64,000 nucleotides of DNA, taken from positions 124,001 through 188,000 of the forward strand of contig JAFKKH010000009.1 in NCBI GenBank assembly GCA_017305665.1. Direction: 5' to 3'. Shown one piece after another: positions 16,123 to 24,871 of this stretch (positions are counted from its first letter, which is position 1; the number at the start of each line of letters is the position of its first letter). Under the pieces are notes generated by a model. It had not been told where the DNA came from and made no database searches. It saw nothing but the letters and a program-made list of their open reading frames with translations. Source of the stretch: Hyphomicrobiales bacterium. GTDB lineage: Bacteria; Pseudomonadota; Alphaproteobacteria; Rhizobiales; Xanthobacteraceae. Both the position numbers and the translations under genes were made by a program.

Positions 16123-16736
16123 TTCGCCAGCTCCTTCAGCCCGAGCCGGATCAGTTGCGCGGTCTCGGCGCCCTCACCGGCGCTGCGCGAGGCCGCCGCG
16201 ATCGCCGCCGCCGCCTGCGGCTGGCCGTAGCCGAGATTGACCAGCGCCGAGATCGCATCGGTCACCGGGCGCGGCGCGCGCTGCTCGTCGACGGCGCCGG
16301 CGAGATGCACCACCGCCGGATCGACGTTCGCGAACGTCGGCGCCTTGTCCTTCAGCTCCGTGACGATGCGCTCGGCCACCTTGGGCCCGACGCCGGGCGT
16401 TCGCGCCACCGCTGCCTTGTCGCGCAGCGCGATCGCATTGGCGAGGTCGGACGGCGACAGCGTGCCGAGCACGGCAAGCGACACCCGCGCGCCGACGCCC
16501 TGCACGGTCTGCAGCAGGCGAAACCACTCGCGTTCGATATCGGTGCGGAAGCCGAACAGCTTGATCTGGTCCTCGCGCACATAGGTCTCGATCGACAGTA
16601 CCGCCGCCTCGCCCGGCGACGGCAGCGCCTGCAGCGTGCGCGAGGCGCAATGCACCTGATAGCCGACGCCACCGACATCGAGGATCACATAGTCCTCGCC
16701 GTAGGAATCGATCAGGCCTTTCAGCTTGCCGATCAT
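16119..16736 (-). CDS. ruvA: Holliday junction branch migration protein RuvA
   Basis: A 205-residue protein with the N-terminal OB fold ([31 protein letters not shown]). Tandem helix-hairpin-helix motifs follow ([21 protein letters not shown] and [22 protein letters not shown]). The C-terminal domain III ([21 protein letters not shown]) binds RuvB. ATG 16736 overlaps the ruvC stop by 4 bp. Confidence 0.98.
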   Translation of the reverse strand: MIGKLKGLIDSYGEDYVILDVGGVGYQVHCASRTLQALPSPGEAAVLSIETYVREDQIKLFGFRTDIEREWFRLLQTVQGVGARVSLAVLGTLSPSDLANAIALRDKAAVARTPGVGPKVAERIVTELKDKAPTFANVDPAVVHLAGAVDEQRAPRPVTDAISALVNLGYGQPQAAAAIAAASRSAGEGAETAQLIRLGLKELAK

Positions 16737-17245
16737 CCCGCCACCTTCATCCGCAGCGCCGCGCTGCCGCGATGGTGCGCGTGGGTGATGGCGATGGCGA
16801 GCGCATCGGCGGCATCGGCGCTTTTCGGCGTGGCTTTCGGCAGCAGGATTTTCAGCATGGCCTGGATCTGGGTCTTGTCGGCGTGCCCGGCGCCGACCAC
16901 CGTTTTCTTGACCTGATTGGGCGCGTATTCGGCGACCGTGATGCCGAACATCGCCGGCACCAGCATCGCGATCCCCCGCGCCTGGCCGAGTTTCAGCGTC
17001 GCCACGCCGTCCTTGTTGACGAAGGTCTGCTCGACCGCTGCTTCCGCAGGGCGAAACTCATCGAGCACCCGGCCGAGCCCGTCATGGATCGCGAGCAGCC
17101 GGCTCGCCAGCGCCACGCCCTCGCGGGTTTCCACCGAGCCGCAGCCGACGAACATCAGGCGGTTGCCCTCGATGTCGAGCACACCCCAGCCAGTGCGGCG
17201 CAGGCCGGGATCGATGCCCAAAATGCGAATCGGTGACGAGGTCAT
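16733..17245 (-). CDS. ruvC: Crossover junction endodeoxyribonuclease RuvC
   Basis: A 170-residue Holliday junction resolvase. The four acidic catalytic residues are visible: D12 in [14 protein letters not shown]72 in AAVEQTFVN, and D144 and D147 in [12 protein letters not shown]. It is the first gene of the ruvC-ruvA-ruvB-ybgC unit, with overlapping junctions throughout. Confidence 0.98.
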   Translation of the reverse strand: MTSSPIRILGIDPGLRRTGWGVLDIEGNRLMFVGCGSVETREGVALASRLLAIHDGLGRVLDEFRPAEAAVEQTFVNKDGVATLKLGQARGIAMLVPAMFGITVAEYAPNQVKKTVVGAGHADKTQIQAMLKILLPKATPKSADAADALAIAITHAHHRGSAALRMKVAG

Positions 17246-17296
17246 GGCTCACCATATCGCAACGGGCACCAAATTGGTGCCCTGCGGGAACCAGTT

Positions 17297-18664
17297 CTAC
17301 AACAGCGTGCCGCGCAGGATCAGCAGCGCTACGCTGAAATAGATCACCAGCCCGGTGACATCGACCAGTGTCGCCACGAAGGGCGCGGAGGCGCTCGCCG
17401 GATCGAACCCCGCCCGTTGCAGCAGGAACGGCAGCATCGAGCCGGTCAGCGAACCGAAGGTGACGACGCCGATCAGGGCGGCCGCCACCGTCACGGCGAT
17501 CAGAATCCAGTGCTCGCCATAGTCGTAGAAGCCGAGCTTCTGCCATGCGGTGATACGCACCACACCGATCAGCCCCAGTATTCCGCCCAACAGCAGCCCG
17601 GTCGGCAGTTCGCGCAGCGCCACGCGCCACCAGTCGCCAAGCCTGACCTCGCGCAACGCCAGCGAACGGATCAACAGCGAGGTCGCCTGCGACCCGGAGT
17701 TGCCGCCGGAACTCATGATCAGCGGAATGAACAGCGTCAGGACGATCGCCTTTTCCAGTTCGACCTCGAAATACTGCATGGCGCTCGCGGTCAGCATCTC
17801 GCTGATGAACAGCACGGCCAACCAGCCGCCGCGCTTTTTCAGCATTTCCAGCAGCCCGATCTGCATGTACGGCTCGTCGGTGGCTTCCATGCCGCCGAAC
17901 TTCTGCACGTCCTCGGTATTTTCCTCGATGATGGTGTCGATGATGTCGTCGACCGTGACGATGCCGAGCACGTGGCCGGCCTTGTCGACCACGGGCACCG
18001 CCAGCAAGTCGTGCTTCGAGATCAGCCGCGCCACATCCTCGCGATCGATCAGCGGCAACGTGGTGACCGGCTCGCGCGACAGATCCATGATGTTGGTGGA
18101 CGGCTCGCCGGCGATCAGCCGCCGCAGCGACACCGCGCCGACCAGCCGCCGCGTGAAGGCATCCAGCACATAGATGGCGTAAACGGTCTCGCGGGTCCGT
18201 TCGACCCGACGGATGTGCTGCAGGGTCTGCTCGACGGTCCAGGTGGCGGGCACGCTGACGAACTCCGTCGTCATCATCGCACCCGCGGTGTTCTCCGGGT
18301 AAGTGAGCAGATTCTCGATGGTCGTCCGCGTATTCCGGTCGAGCCCCTGCATCAGCTCGGTGCGCGCCGGCTCGTCGAGTTGCTGCACGATGTCTGCGGC
18401 AACGTCCGACGACATTTCGGTCAGAAGGATAATGGCGGTGCGCCGGGGCAGCGCGGCGATGATCTCCGCCCCGTAATACAGCTCCGGCTTGTCGAGAATC
18501 TGGACCGACATCTCGACCGGCAGCAGCAGCAGGATCGCGGCCGCATCCTCGGAATCGAGCTGGTTCAGGATCTCGACGTTGTCGGCGACATGCCCATCGC
18601 TCAACCGCGAGGCCATCGCCAGCGTATCAACGGCGCCATCCGTCGTTTCAAGGATTTCCGTCAT
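17297..18664 (-). CDS. mgtE: Magnesium transporter MgtE
   Basis: A 455-residue MgtE channel. It has the cytosolic N-domain (helical repeats, LNQLDSEDAAAILLLLPVEM), two CBS domains at about 140-260 (VYAIYVLDAFTRRLVGAVSLR; LLAVPVVDKAGHVLGIVTVDDIIDTI), and five C-terminal membrane helices. The latter include SGGNSGSQATSLLIRSLALREV, the family pore signature. Mg2+ binding between the N and CBS domains gates the channel. The leader has a hairpin that pairs the ribosome binding site (see 18666-18772). Confidence 0.95.
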   Translation of the reverse strand: MTEILETTDGAVDTLAMASRLSDGHVADNVEILNQLDSEDAAAILLLLPVEMSVQILDKPELYYGAEIIAALPRRTAIILLTEMSSDVAADIVQQLDEPARTELMQGLDRNTRTTIENLLTYPENTAGAMMTTEFVSVPATWTVEQTLQHIRRVERTRETVYAIYVLDAFTRRLVGAVSLRRLIAGEPSTNIMDLSREPVTTLPLIDREDVARLISKHDLLAVPVVDKAGHVLGIVTVDDIIDTIIEENTEDVQKFGGMEATDEPYMQIGLLEMLKKRGGWLAVLFISEMLTASAMQYFEVELEKAIVLTLFIPLIMSSGGNSGSQATSLLIRSLALREVRLGDWWRVALRELPTGLLLGGILGLIGVVRITAWQKLGFYDYGEHWILIAVTVAAALIGVVTFGSLTGSMLPFLLQRAGFDPASASAPFVATLVDVTGLVIYFSVALLILRGTLL

Positions 18665-18665
18665 A

Positions 18666-18772
18666 GCTCACCTTCGGGGTCTGCCGGCAATGGCAGGCCT
18701 GGTGAGCCCTTCAAGCTCTCAGACCGGCACCGCTGTCGGCGAGGTACCTCGCAAAGTACTTTGCAAAGTACT
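18666..18772 (-). promoter_or_regulatory. mgtE 5' leader: hairpin pairing the ribosome binding site, plus two upstream palindromes
   Basis: GCTCACC (minus strand, from 18707) can pair with GGTGAGC ending two bases before the mgtE ATG. The second arm carries the AAGGTGA ribosome binding site. An inner CTGCC/GGCAG stem (18681-18696) stacks within. Upstream are two perfect palindromes, GCGAGGTACCTCGC (18739-18752) and AGTACTTTGCAAAGTACT (18755-18772). This looks like a regulatory leader, perhaps magnesium-responsive. It does not resemble the M-box as I know it. Function is inference. Confidence 0.5.
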
Positions 18773-18916
18773 CGGACTGTCGCTTGGCATAATGTTTGGT
18801 GTTCCAGTGATGAGACGCCGACCGCGATCGATCGTCTCGCGCGGCTGACATGATCCTTTGCGTCAACGGCGTCAAGGAAAAAAGGCGCGACTACGCGGTT
18901 GGGAAACCGGCAGCCT

Positions 18917-18960
18917 CGTCATCCTGAGGTGCGAGCGAAAGCGAGCCTCGAAGGGTGACG
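18917..18960. repeat. Short imperfect hairpin repeat in the mgtE-yebC gap
   Basis: CGTCATCCTGAGG and CCTCGAAGGGTGACG are imperfect inverted arms around a GCGAGCGAAAGCG loop region. This type of element is common between genes in Bradyrhizobium relatives. The rest of the 316-bp gap (18665-18980) holds the mgtE leader and no gene. Confidence 0.5.
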
Positions 18961-18980
18961 GCGCTCGGCAAAGAAGCTGG

Positions 18981-19727
18981 CTACCCGCCCATCTTGGCGA
19001 CGAGGGCGTCCGAGACCTCGAAGTTGGCATAGACGTTCTGGACGTCGTCGTGCTCATTCAGGTTATCGATCAGCTTGAGCAGCTTCTCGCCGGTCTCGTC
19101 GTCCACCGCGATGGTATTCTGCGGCTTCCAGGTCAGCGCCGCTTTCCGCGCCTCGCCGAACTTGGCTTCCAGCGCCTTGGCCACCTCGCGAAAGGTCTCC
19201 TGCGAGGCATAGACCTCATGGCCGTCGTCGCCGGACACCACGTCGTCGGCACCGGCCTCGATGGCGGCGTCCAGCATGTCGTCCGCCGAGGCAACGCCCG
19301 CGTCGTATTCGACGATCCCGGTGCGATCGAACATGAAGGCGACCGAACCGGTTTCGCCGAGGTTGCCGCCCGATTTGGTGAAGAACGAGCGAATGTCGGA
19401 GGCGGCGCGATTGCGGTTGTCGGTCAGCGCCTCGACGATGACGGCGACGCCGCCGGGACCGTAGCCCTCGTAGCGGATCTCGTCGTAGTTCTCGCTGTCG
19501 CCGCCGATCGCCTTCTTGATCGCGCGCTCGATGTTGTCCTTCGGCATGTTTTCCGCCCGCGCAGCGATCACTGCCGCCCGCAGCCGCGGGTTCATCGCAG
19601 GATCGGGCGTGCCCAGTTTCGCGGCGACCGTGATTTCGCGGGCCAGCTTGCTGAACAGCTTTGACTTCTGGGCATCCTGCCGGCCCTTGCGGTGCATGAT
19701 GTTCTTGAATTGGGAATGTCCGGCCAT
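18981..19727 (-). CDS. YebC/PmpR-family DNA-binding regulatory protein
   Basis: A 248-residue protein with the family N-terminus [32 protein letters not shown], the [13 protein letters not shown] segment, and the acidic C-terminal ELMV-like region [42 protein letters not shown]. Members act as transcriptional regulators or as translation factors at poly-proline stalls. I start at ATG 19727; an in-frame extension to 19838 is not family-like. In many alphaproteobacteria yebC lies next to ruvC, as here with mgtE between. Confidence 0.95.
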   Translation of the reverse strand: MAGHSQFKNIMHRKGRQDAQKSKLFSKLAREITVAAKLGTPDPAMNPRLRAAVIAARAENMPKDNIERAIKKAIGGDSENYDEIRYEGYGPGGVAVIVEALTDNRNRAASDIRSFFTKSGGNLGETGSVAFMFDRTGIVEYDAGVASADDMLDAAIEAGADDVVSGDDGHEVYASQETFREVAKALEAKFGEARKAALTWKPQNTIAVDDETGEKLLKLIDNLNEHDDVQNVYANFEVSDALVAKMGG

Positions 19728-19963
19728 GCGGAAGCTCTTTCTCGAATCTCTGGGCAGGCCCGGTGGCGTCGCACCGGGCAGCTTAGCAAAAAGGTGTATG
19801 CGGCGCGGCGTTATAAGCCGGGATACCGGCAGAATCAAAGACTTGGTCGGAAAATCCGACCACCGTCCCCCGGCCCTCCGTTACCGCAGCACCGGCCAAA
19901 TTAACCCAACCTTCACCATAAGTCGGCAGGTTTGTGACACTTTTCATCACACCGGCAGACTCC

Positions 19964-21724
19964 ATGGCGACGCTCTTTTCCCGCAAGCGCAAGCCAGAAG
20001 AGGTTCCGACAGAAGAACCCGCGATTGCAGCCTCAGCGGCCCCGGCCGCTCCCACCACGACCGACACGCCGCCGGACAATCCGGCCAAGGACATCCTCGA
20101 CCTGCTCGAACTCGAATTGCAGGCGATGATGCGGCAGCTCGAGCGCGCCGCCCAGTCGGTCGCGTCGGGCGCGCAGTCGACCGCCGAGACGCTGACCGCG
20201 ATCCGCCAGCGCACCGATGACCTCACCGGGCGCACCAGTTCCGCCCGCACCACCGCCGACACCTTCTCGCAGGCCGCCGACAAATTCACCGAATCCGCCG
20301 ACGGCATCGGCTCGCAGGTCCGCGACGCGAGCCGCCTCGCCGATCAGGCCGCCAGCGCCGCGCGCGAGGCGAGCCTCAACGTCGATCGCCTGCGCGAGTC
20401 TTCGGCAGCGATCGGCAACGTCGTCAACCTGATCGCCTCGATCGCCAAGCAGACCACTCTGCTCGCGCTCAACTCCACGATCGAAGCGGCGCGCGCCGGC
20501 GAGGCCGGCAAGGGATTTGCCGTGGTGGCGAGCGAGGTCAAGGCGCTCGCGGTGCAGACCCAGAGCGCGACCGAGGAGATCAAGCAGAAGATCGACGCCC
20601 TGCAGGAGGACGCGACGACCTCGATCGACGCGGTGCATCGCATCTCGCAGGCGATCGACGCCATCCGCCCGGTGTTCGAAACCGTCAACGGCGCGGTCGC
20701 CGACCAGAGCGCCACCACCGGCGAGATGGCGCAGAACGCGGCCGTCACCTCGAACTTCATCGTGTCGGTGGTCGACAGCGCCGCCGCCATCGATGGCGTC
20801 ACCAAGGAGGCCGAGAGCCATGGCGACAACGTCGCCAAGGCCGGCCAGATCGTGGCCGGGCTGGTGGAGAAGCTGAAAAGCCGCTGCGCCATCCTGCTCC
20901 GGCGGAGCGACGCGGACAAGGCGCGCAAACAGGAGCGCGCGCCCTGCAATATCGCCGTCACCATCGACATGCGTCCGCCTGCCAAGGCCGCGATCTACGA
21001 ACTGTCGCGGACGTCGATGCTGATCGCCGAAGGCGACGCCGCAAAACTTCCCGCGGGCCAGACGCTCACGGCCGACATCGACGGCATCGGCACCTGCCGG
21101 ATTCGCGTGGGCGCCCATACGGAACTCGGTGCCGAGACCGAATTCGTCGGCCTCGACGCCGAAACCCTCGACAAGATCGAGGACAAGCTATTCGCCCTGC
21201 ATGATGAGAACGCCGAAGGCGTCGCACGTGCCATGGAAGCGGGCGTCACGATCAATAAAATCTTCGCCGACGCGGTCGCGCAGGGCCGCATCAGCATCGA
21301 GACCCTGTTCGATACCGACTACCAGCAGATCGAGAATTCCGATCCGCCGCAGTTCATGTCGAAATTCACCCACTGGGTGGAGCGCGACCTGACCGATATC
21401 CAGGAAGCGGTGCTGGCGATGGACCCGCGCCTGAAGTTCTGCGCGGTGGTCGATCGCAATGGCTATCTCGCCATGAACAACAGGTACTGCTCGCTGCCGC
21501 AGCGCAAGGGCGACCCGGCCTGGAACGTGACCAACGCGCGCAACCGCCGGTTCTTCAACGACGCCGCGGGCCTTGCCGCCGCGCGCAACACCCGCACCTA
21601 CTTCGTGCAGAGCTATCCGCGCGACATGGGCAACGGCGTGCGCGTCCGGATGCGCGAGATCGACGTGCCGATCCGTGTCAACGGCAGACACTGGGGCAAT
21701 TTCCGCACGGCGTATACGCTGTAG
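19964..21724 (+). CDS. Soluble methyl-accepting chemotaxis protein with central PilZ-like and C-terminal Cache-like regions
   Basis: A 586-residue protein without membrane segments. Residues about 60-300 form a long coiled-coil signalling domain with the tip IASIAKQTTLLALNSTIEAARAGEAGKGFAVVASEVKALA. Next, RKQERAPCNIAVTIDMRPPAKAAIYELSRTSMLI looks like a PilZ-type beta domain. The C-terminal 130 residues (LDPRLKFCAVVDRNGYLAMNN-like, NARNRRFFND) resemble the distal part of a Cache sensor. The usual order is reversed: signalling domain first, sensor last. ATG 19964 is preferred; GTG 19934 is an alternative. A GGTCGGA/TCCGACC hairpin lies upstream at 19845-19861. Confidence 0.88.
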   Translation: MATLFSRKRKPEEVPTEEPAIAASAAPAAPTTTDTPPDNPAKDILDLLELELQAMMRQLERAAQSVASGAQSTAETLTAIRQRTDDLTGRTSSARTTADTFSQAADKFTESADGIGSQVRDASRLADQAASAAREASLNVDRLRESSAAIGNVVNLIASIAKQTTLLALNSTIEAARAGEAGKGFAVVASEVKALAVQTQSATEEIKQKIDALQEDATTSIDAVHRISQAIDAIRPVFETVNGAVADQSATTGEMAQNAAVTSNFIVSVVDSAAAIDGVTKEAESHGDNVAKAGQIVAGLVEKLKSRCAILLRRSDADKARKQERAPCNIAVTIDMRPPAKAAIYELSRTSMLIAEGDAAKLPAGQTLTADIDGIGTCRIRVGAHTELGAETEFVGLDAETLDKIEDKLFALHDENAEGVARAMEAGVTINKIFADAVAQGRISIETLFDTDYQQIENSDPPQFMSKFTHWVERDLTDIQEAVLAMDPRLKFCAVVDRNGYLAMNNRYCSLPQRKGDPAWNVTNARNRRFFNDAAGLAAARNTRTYFVQSYPRDMGNGVRVRMREIDVPIRVNGRHWGNFRTAYTL

Positions 21725-21739
21725 CAGGTCCACCCGCCT

Positions 21740-21842
21740 CGTCATTCCGGACCGCTGCGAAGCAGCGATCCGGAATCCATACCGGGCTCGTGCTATCGGC
21801 GCGAACCCGAAGCGTTCGTCGCCCGCGCGCCCCGGAATGACG
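21740..21842. repeat. Dispersed palindromic repeat, CGTCATTCCGG...CCGGAATGACG
   Basis: Perfect 11-bp outer arms with the same inner ATCCGGAATCCATA segment as the copies at 13935 and 40682. It sits between the chemoreceptor gene and the convergent DUF488 gene. Confidence 0.85.
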
Positions 21843-21857
21843 GCCACCAGCGCCCCC

Positions 21858-22394
21858 TCACGCCGCCGCGGGATAGGTCAGAACGCCGTCCGCCGCCGGT
21901 CTCGCGCCGTCGGTCATCCGCGCTGGCTCGATGCGGCCGTCGCCCATGATGTGGAAGACCTCGTCGCCAGCAGCGATCAGATAATCGCTGATGATCCGCC
22001 GGTGGCACCGCCACCACACCGCCTCCGCGCACATCATCGCGCATGGCGTGCGGTGGCCCAGCTCCCGCAATTGAGCAAGACCCGCGCGAAACTCCGCGCT
22101 CATGGCGTAGTCGGCGTAGTTGTGAAAGCTCTGGTTCTGCCAGAAGGCGTTGACGGCCTCAGGCGTGTCGCGCTTGTGCCCGCGCAAGCCGCCGAGCGCC
22201 GCGATATGTTCGTAGCCGATCTGGAATTCCGCGAGCGTCGCGGGCAGTTCATCGCGATTGTATTGCGGATTGGTGCGCGAGCGCGGGACGGTGCGCACAT
22301 CGACCACCAGCCGCACGCCGGCTCCTTTCAGCAGATCGACAAACTCCGCGATCGTTCGGGTCGAATGGCCGATCGTGAAGAAGGCATGCGGCAT
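21858..22394 (-). CDS. DUF488 family protein
   Basis: A 178-residue protein that is almost entirely the DUF488 domain: FFTIGHSTRTIAEFVDLLKGAGVRLVVDVRTVPRSRTNPQYN and CAMMCAEAVWWRCHRRIISDYL, the conserved CAE...WRCHR segment. The biochemical function of the family is not established. It ends the minus-strand unit zapA - 6S - cyclo-ligase - ymdB-like - DUF488, starting 3 bp after the upstream stop. Confidence 0.9.
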   Translation of the reverse strand: MPHAFFTIGHSTRTIAEFVDLLKGAGVRLVVDVRTVPRSRTNPQYNRDELPATLAEFQIGYEHIAALGGLRGHKRDTPEAVNAFWQNQSFHNYADYAMSAEFRAGLAQLRELGHRTPCAMMCAEAVWWRCHRRIISDYLIAAGDEVFHIMGDGRIEPARMTDGARPAADGVLTYPAAA

Positions 22395-22397
22395 CGC

Positions 22398-23219
22398 TCA
22401 CGTCCAGAACGACGGCACCGCCTGTTCGAGCCGCCCGCCGATCCGCACCGGCCCAACCTTCACCGCGAGACCCGTCGCATCGTCAGTCTCGACCGCAACG
22501 CCGCTCAGCGTCGCGACGCCGTTGGCCGGCTCGAACCGGCCACTCGGGATGCCGGTGGTGAAGCGGCGCAGCGGCTCCTCCTTCTGCATGCCGATCACGG
22601 AGTCATAGTCGCCGGTCATGCCGGCGTCGCTCATATAGGCGGTACCGCCCGGCAGGATCTGGTGATCGGCCGTCGGCACATGGGTATGGGTGCCGACCAC
22701 GAGGCTGGCACGGCCGTCGCAGAAAAATCCCATGCCCTGCTTCTCGCTGGTCGCCTCGCCATGGAAGTCAATCACGATCGCGTCGGCCGCCTCGCGCAGC
22801 GGGCAGGCATCGAGTTCGCGATCGATGGCGCGGAAGGGATCGTTGAGCGGCTCCATGAAGATGCGCGCCATGCAATTGATGACCAGCGCGCGGCGGCCGT
22901 CCTTGGTGTCGACCAGCGCCGCGCCCCGCCCCGGCGTATGGCGCGGGAAATTCAGCGGGCGAATGAGCTTTGGCGCACGCTCGATAAAGACCAGCGCCTC
23001 CTTCTGATTCCACGCGTGGTTGCCGAGCGTCACTGCGTCGGCGCCGGCATCGAGGAATTCCTGGTAGATCGCTTCGGTGATGCCGAAACCGCCAGCCGAA
23101 TTCTCGCCGTTGATGATGACGAGATCGAGTTTCCAGTCCTTGACGAGCGACGGCAGGTGTTCGGTGATCGCGGTGCGGCCGGCCTTGCCGACGACATCGC
23201 CAATGAAAAGAATACGCAA
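22398..23219 (-). CDS. TIGR00282-family metallophosphoesterase (YmdB-like)
   Basis: A 273-residue protein: MRILFIGDVVGKAGRTAI, VIINGENSAGGFGI, TLGNHAWNQKE and VVGTHTHVPTADHQILPGGTAYMSDAGMTG. These carry the dinuclear metal ligands of the YmdB cyclic-nucleotide phosphodiesterase family. The start is TTG at 23219, with GGAG eight bases upstream inside the last codons of the cyclo-ligase gene, so translation is probably coupled. The specific substrate (2',3'-cAMP or RNA ends) is inferred from the family. Confidence 0.92.
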   Translation of the reverse strand: MRILFIGDVVGKAGRTAITEHLPSLVKDWKLDLVIINGENSAGGFGITEAIYQEFLDAGADAVTLGNHAWNQKEALVFIERAPKLIRPLNFPRHTPGRGAALVDTKDGRRALVINCMARIFMEPLNDPFRAIDRELDACPLREAADAIVIDFHGEATSEKQGMGFFCDGRASLVVGTHTHVPTADHQILPGGTAYMSDAGMTGDYDSVIGMQKEEPLRRFTTGIPSGRFEPANGVATLSGVAVETDDATGLAVKVGPVRIGGRLEQAVPSFWT

Positions 23220-23223
23220 CGGT

Positions 23224-23805
23224 TTAGCTCCGGAAGTCGAATATATCCGTCTCGGTTAGCACGAAATCGAGCCGGACGTCGTGGGACAATGCCGGCACCT
23301 GCGGAATTTCCTGCGCCGCGAAAGCAAGGCCGATCGCGGTCACCGGCTTCAATTGGCGCAGGCGCGCAAAGGTCCGGTCATAATAGCCGCCGCCGTAACC
23401 GACGCGATGGCCGGCACGGTCGAACGCGGCAAGCGGCACCAGCACGATATCCGGAATGACCTTGAGCGCGGTCGCAGGCGGCTCGGAAATTCCGAACATC
23501 CCGCGCACCAGCGCATCGCCCGGCGTCCATTGCCGAAAGACAAGCGAGGCGTTGCGCGCGGAAATCGCCGGCAATGCCAGCGTCGCGCCACGGCCTGCGA
23601 ACTTCTGCATCAGTTGCACGGGATCGATCTCGCTGCGGATCGGCGCATAGCCGGCAACGACCATCGACGGCCTGATGTCGAGCGGCGGCAGATGCGCCGC
23701 GATCGCCAGCGCCGCGCTCGCCCGTTCCTGCACGCTCAGCGCATCGCGCCGCGCCAGTGCGGCGACGCGCAGGATGTCCTTCTCGGATTGCGCGACTGAA
23801 CTCAT
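23224..23805 (-). CDS. 5-formyltetrahydrofolate cyclo-ligase
   Basis: A 193-residue protein. It shows KDILRVAALARRDALS at the N-terminus, VVAGYAPIRSEIDP, and the ATP/folate signature PDIVLVPLAAFDRAGHRVGYGGGYYDRTFARLR. It converts 5-formyl-THF to 5,10-methenyl-THF with ATP. I start at ATG 23805; the frame is open back to 23991, but that stretch is the 6S RNA gene. Linkage to 6S RNA and zapA is conserved widely in proteobacteria (ygfA/fau context). Confidence 0.95.
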   Translation of the reverse strand: MSSVAQSEKDILRVAALARRDALSVQERASAALAIAAHLPPLDIRPSMVVAGYAPIRSEIDPVQLMQKFAGRGATLALPAISARNASLVFRQWTPGDALVRGMFGISEPPATALKVIPDIVLVPLAAFDRAGHRVGYGGGYYDRTFARLRQLKPVTAIGLAFAAQEIPQVPALSHDVRLDFVLTETDIFDFRS

Positions 23806-23879
23806 GCCACAAGGTTCTAAAGACGTGGACGCTCCGGACAATAGGCAATCCGCAGGCAGCGCCGTTCGACGAACGGCTA

Positions 23880-24038
23880 GCCCGGCCTGACGATGATGCG
23901 AAAGGGAAAGTGCGAAGCCGCAAACGCCGTTGAAGCACTCGATCCCGGAGTTCCCTACGAAAGTAGGTGGGCACCATATGTCCGGGTCCACGGACCCGGC
24001 CAGGGACAGTTCCCTAAAGGATCGATAAGGCCCCGGGG
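23880..24038 (-). ncRNA. ssrS: 6S RNA
   Basis: Between zapA and the cyclo-ligase gene, on the same strand, about 160 bases fold like alphaproteobacterial 6S RNA. The ends pair (CCGGGGCCT with AGGCCGGG). An apical hairpin is formed by CCGGGTCC/GGACCCGG at 23982-23999. The bubble-side mini-hairpin CCTAC-TTTC-GTAGG lies at 23954-23967, next to GGGAACT. TATAT just upstream of the 5' end could be the -10 element. Ends are approximate. 6S RNA binds the housekeeping RNA polymerase holoenzyme. Confidence 0.9.
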
Positions 24039-24134
24039 ATATATGGCTCCTGACGCGCGACGCAGCTTCGCCGGGACAATGTAGTGGCGATGCAGGGGCA
24101 ACGCCAGCGGCCCGAATGCAATGATTTCTCTTGT

Positions 24135-24151
24135 CCTCCCCTGTGGGGAGG
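24135..24151. terminator. Hairpin downstream of zapA, possible terminator
   Basis: CCTCCCC-TGT-GGGGAGG is a perfect 7-bp stem 8 bp after the zapA stop and upstream of the 6S RNA. It lacks a strong T tract on the minus strand, so termination may be weak. Confidence 0.4.
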
Positions 24152-24158
24152 GATTTCG

Positions 24159-24542
24159 CTACCCGATCGCGATGCCGTTGCCGACGGTGCGGTTGAGCAC
24201 CTGGGTGGTCTTCTCGATCCGCTCCGCCGCGGCGTTCAGCGCCGCGGCCACGGCGGCCTGCGTTGCGCGTGCGCGATCGGCCGCATTGGCGCGAACATTA
24301 CGCAACGAATTGAGTTCTTCCTCCAGCGCGCGGATGCGATTGTTCGCATCCAGCAGTTCGTCCGAAGTCGTCAGCGCCGCCATCACCTCGAGCCGTTGGT
24401 CGCCGATCTCGCCGAATTTGCCGCGCAACTCGCCGATCCTGCTTTCGAGATCTTCCGCGAGTTTCAGGAGTCGCGGCTCCTGCCCGTCCTCGCAGGCCAT
24501 CCGGTACTGGCGGCTGTTGATGGTGACGTTGATGTGGCTCAT
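24159..24542 (-). CDS. zapA: Cell division protein ZapA
   Basis: A 127-residue protein: the N-terminal ZapA domain VTINSRQYRMACEDGQEPRLLKLAEDLESRIGEL, then a long coiled coil with LLDANNRIRALEEELNSLR. ZapA bundles FtsZ filaments at the Z-ring. It overlaps the upstream DUF4164 gene by 4 bp, the usual alphaproteobacterial pair. Confidence 0.93.
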   Translation of the reverse strand: MSHINVTINSRQYRMACEDGQEPRLLKLAEDLESRIGELRGKFGEIGDQRLEVMAALTTSDELLDANNRIRALEEELNSLRNVRANAADRARATQAAVAAALNAAAERIEKTTQVLNRTVGNGIAIG

Positions 24543-24871
24543 GGCCTTTCTCCCGCCGCATCGAGCACCGACTTGATGGTGCCGATCGCCGCATCGAGTT
24601 TTTCGGCGATCTCGCGATTGGTCCGCTCGAGCTTGCGCGTGCGCACCAGCGAGCCGTCGAGTTCGTCCGCGAGTCGCGAGCGATCGGCGCCGAGTGCCTG
24701 GATGCGGGTCGCCAGTTCGTCCTCGTTGCGGTCGGCATCGCGCCGCCGTTCGACCGCGCTTTCCAGCGCATCGAGCGCGGCCGTCAGCCGCCGCGTCGCC
24801 GCGTCGATGTCCGGCGCGCCGCCGGTAGCCGGATCGGCGCTGGGGGAACGGTTGGCTGGTCGATCAGTCAT
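24539..24871 (-). CDS. DUF4164 family coiled-coil protein
   Basis: A 110-residue protein, helical nearly throughout: IDAATRRLTAALDALESAVERRRDAD and LADELDGSLVRTRKLERTNREIAEKLDAAIGTIKSVLDA. It matches the DUF4164 family that precedes zapA in Rhizobiales. I chose ATG 24871; a TTG at 24910 is in frame. By neighbourhood it may act with ZapA in division, which is inference. Confidence 0.85.
   Translation of the reverse strand: MTDRPANRSPSADPATGGAPDIDAATRRLTAALDALESAVERRRDADRNEDELATRIQALGADRSRLADELDGSLVRTRKLERTNREIAEKLDAAIGTIKSVLDAAGERP

Noticed and set aside
17417-18853. A 478-codon plus-strand open frame antisense to mgtE
   Set aside because: It is the mirror of a complete, motif-rich mgtE, is full of His/Arg/Gln runs typical of GC-rich antisense frames, and has no family resemblance.
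23806-23991. N-terminal extension of the cyclo-ligase to 23991
   Set aside because: This stretch is the 6S RNA gene; the conserved protein start is at 23805.
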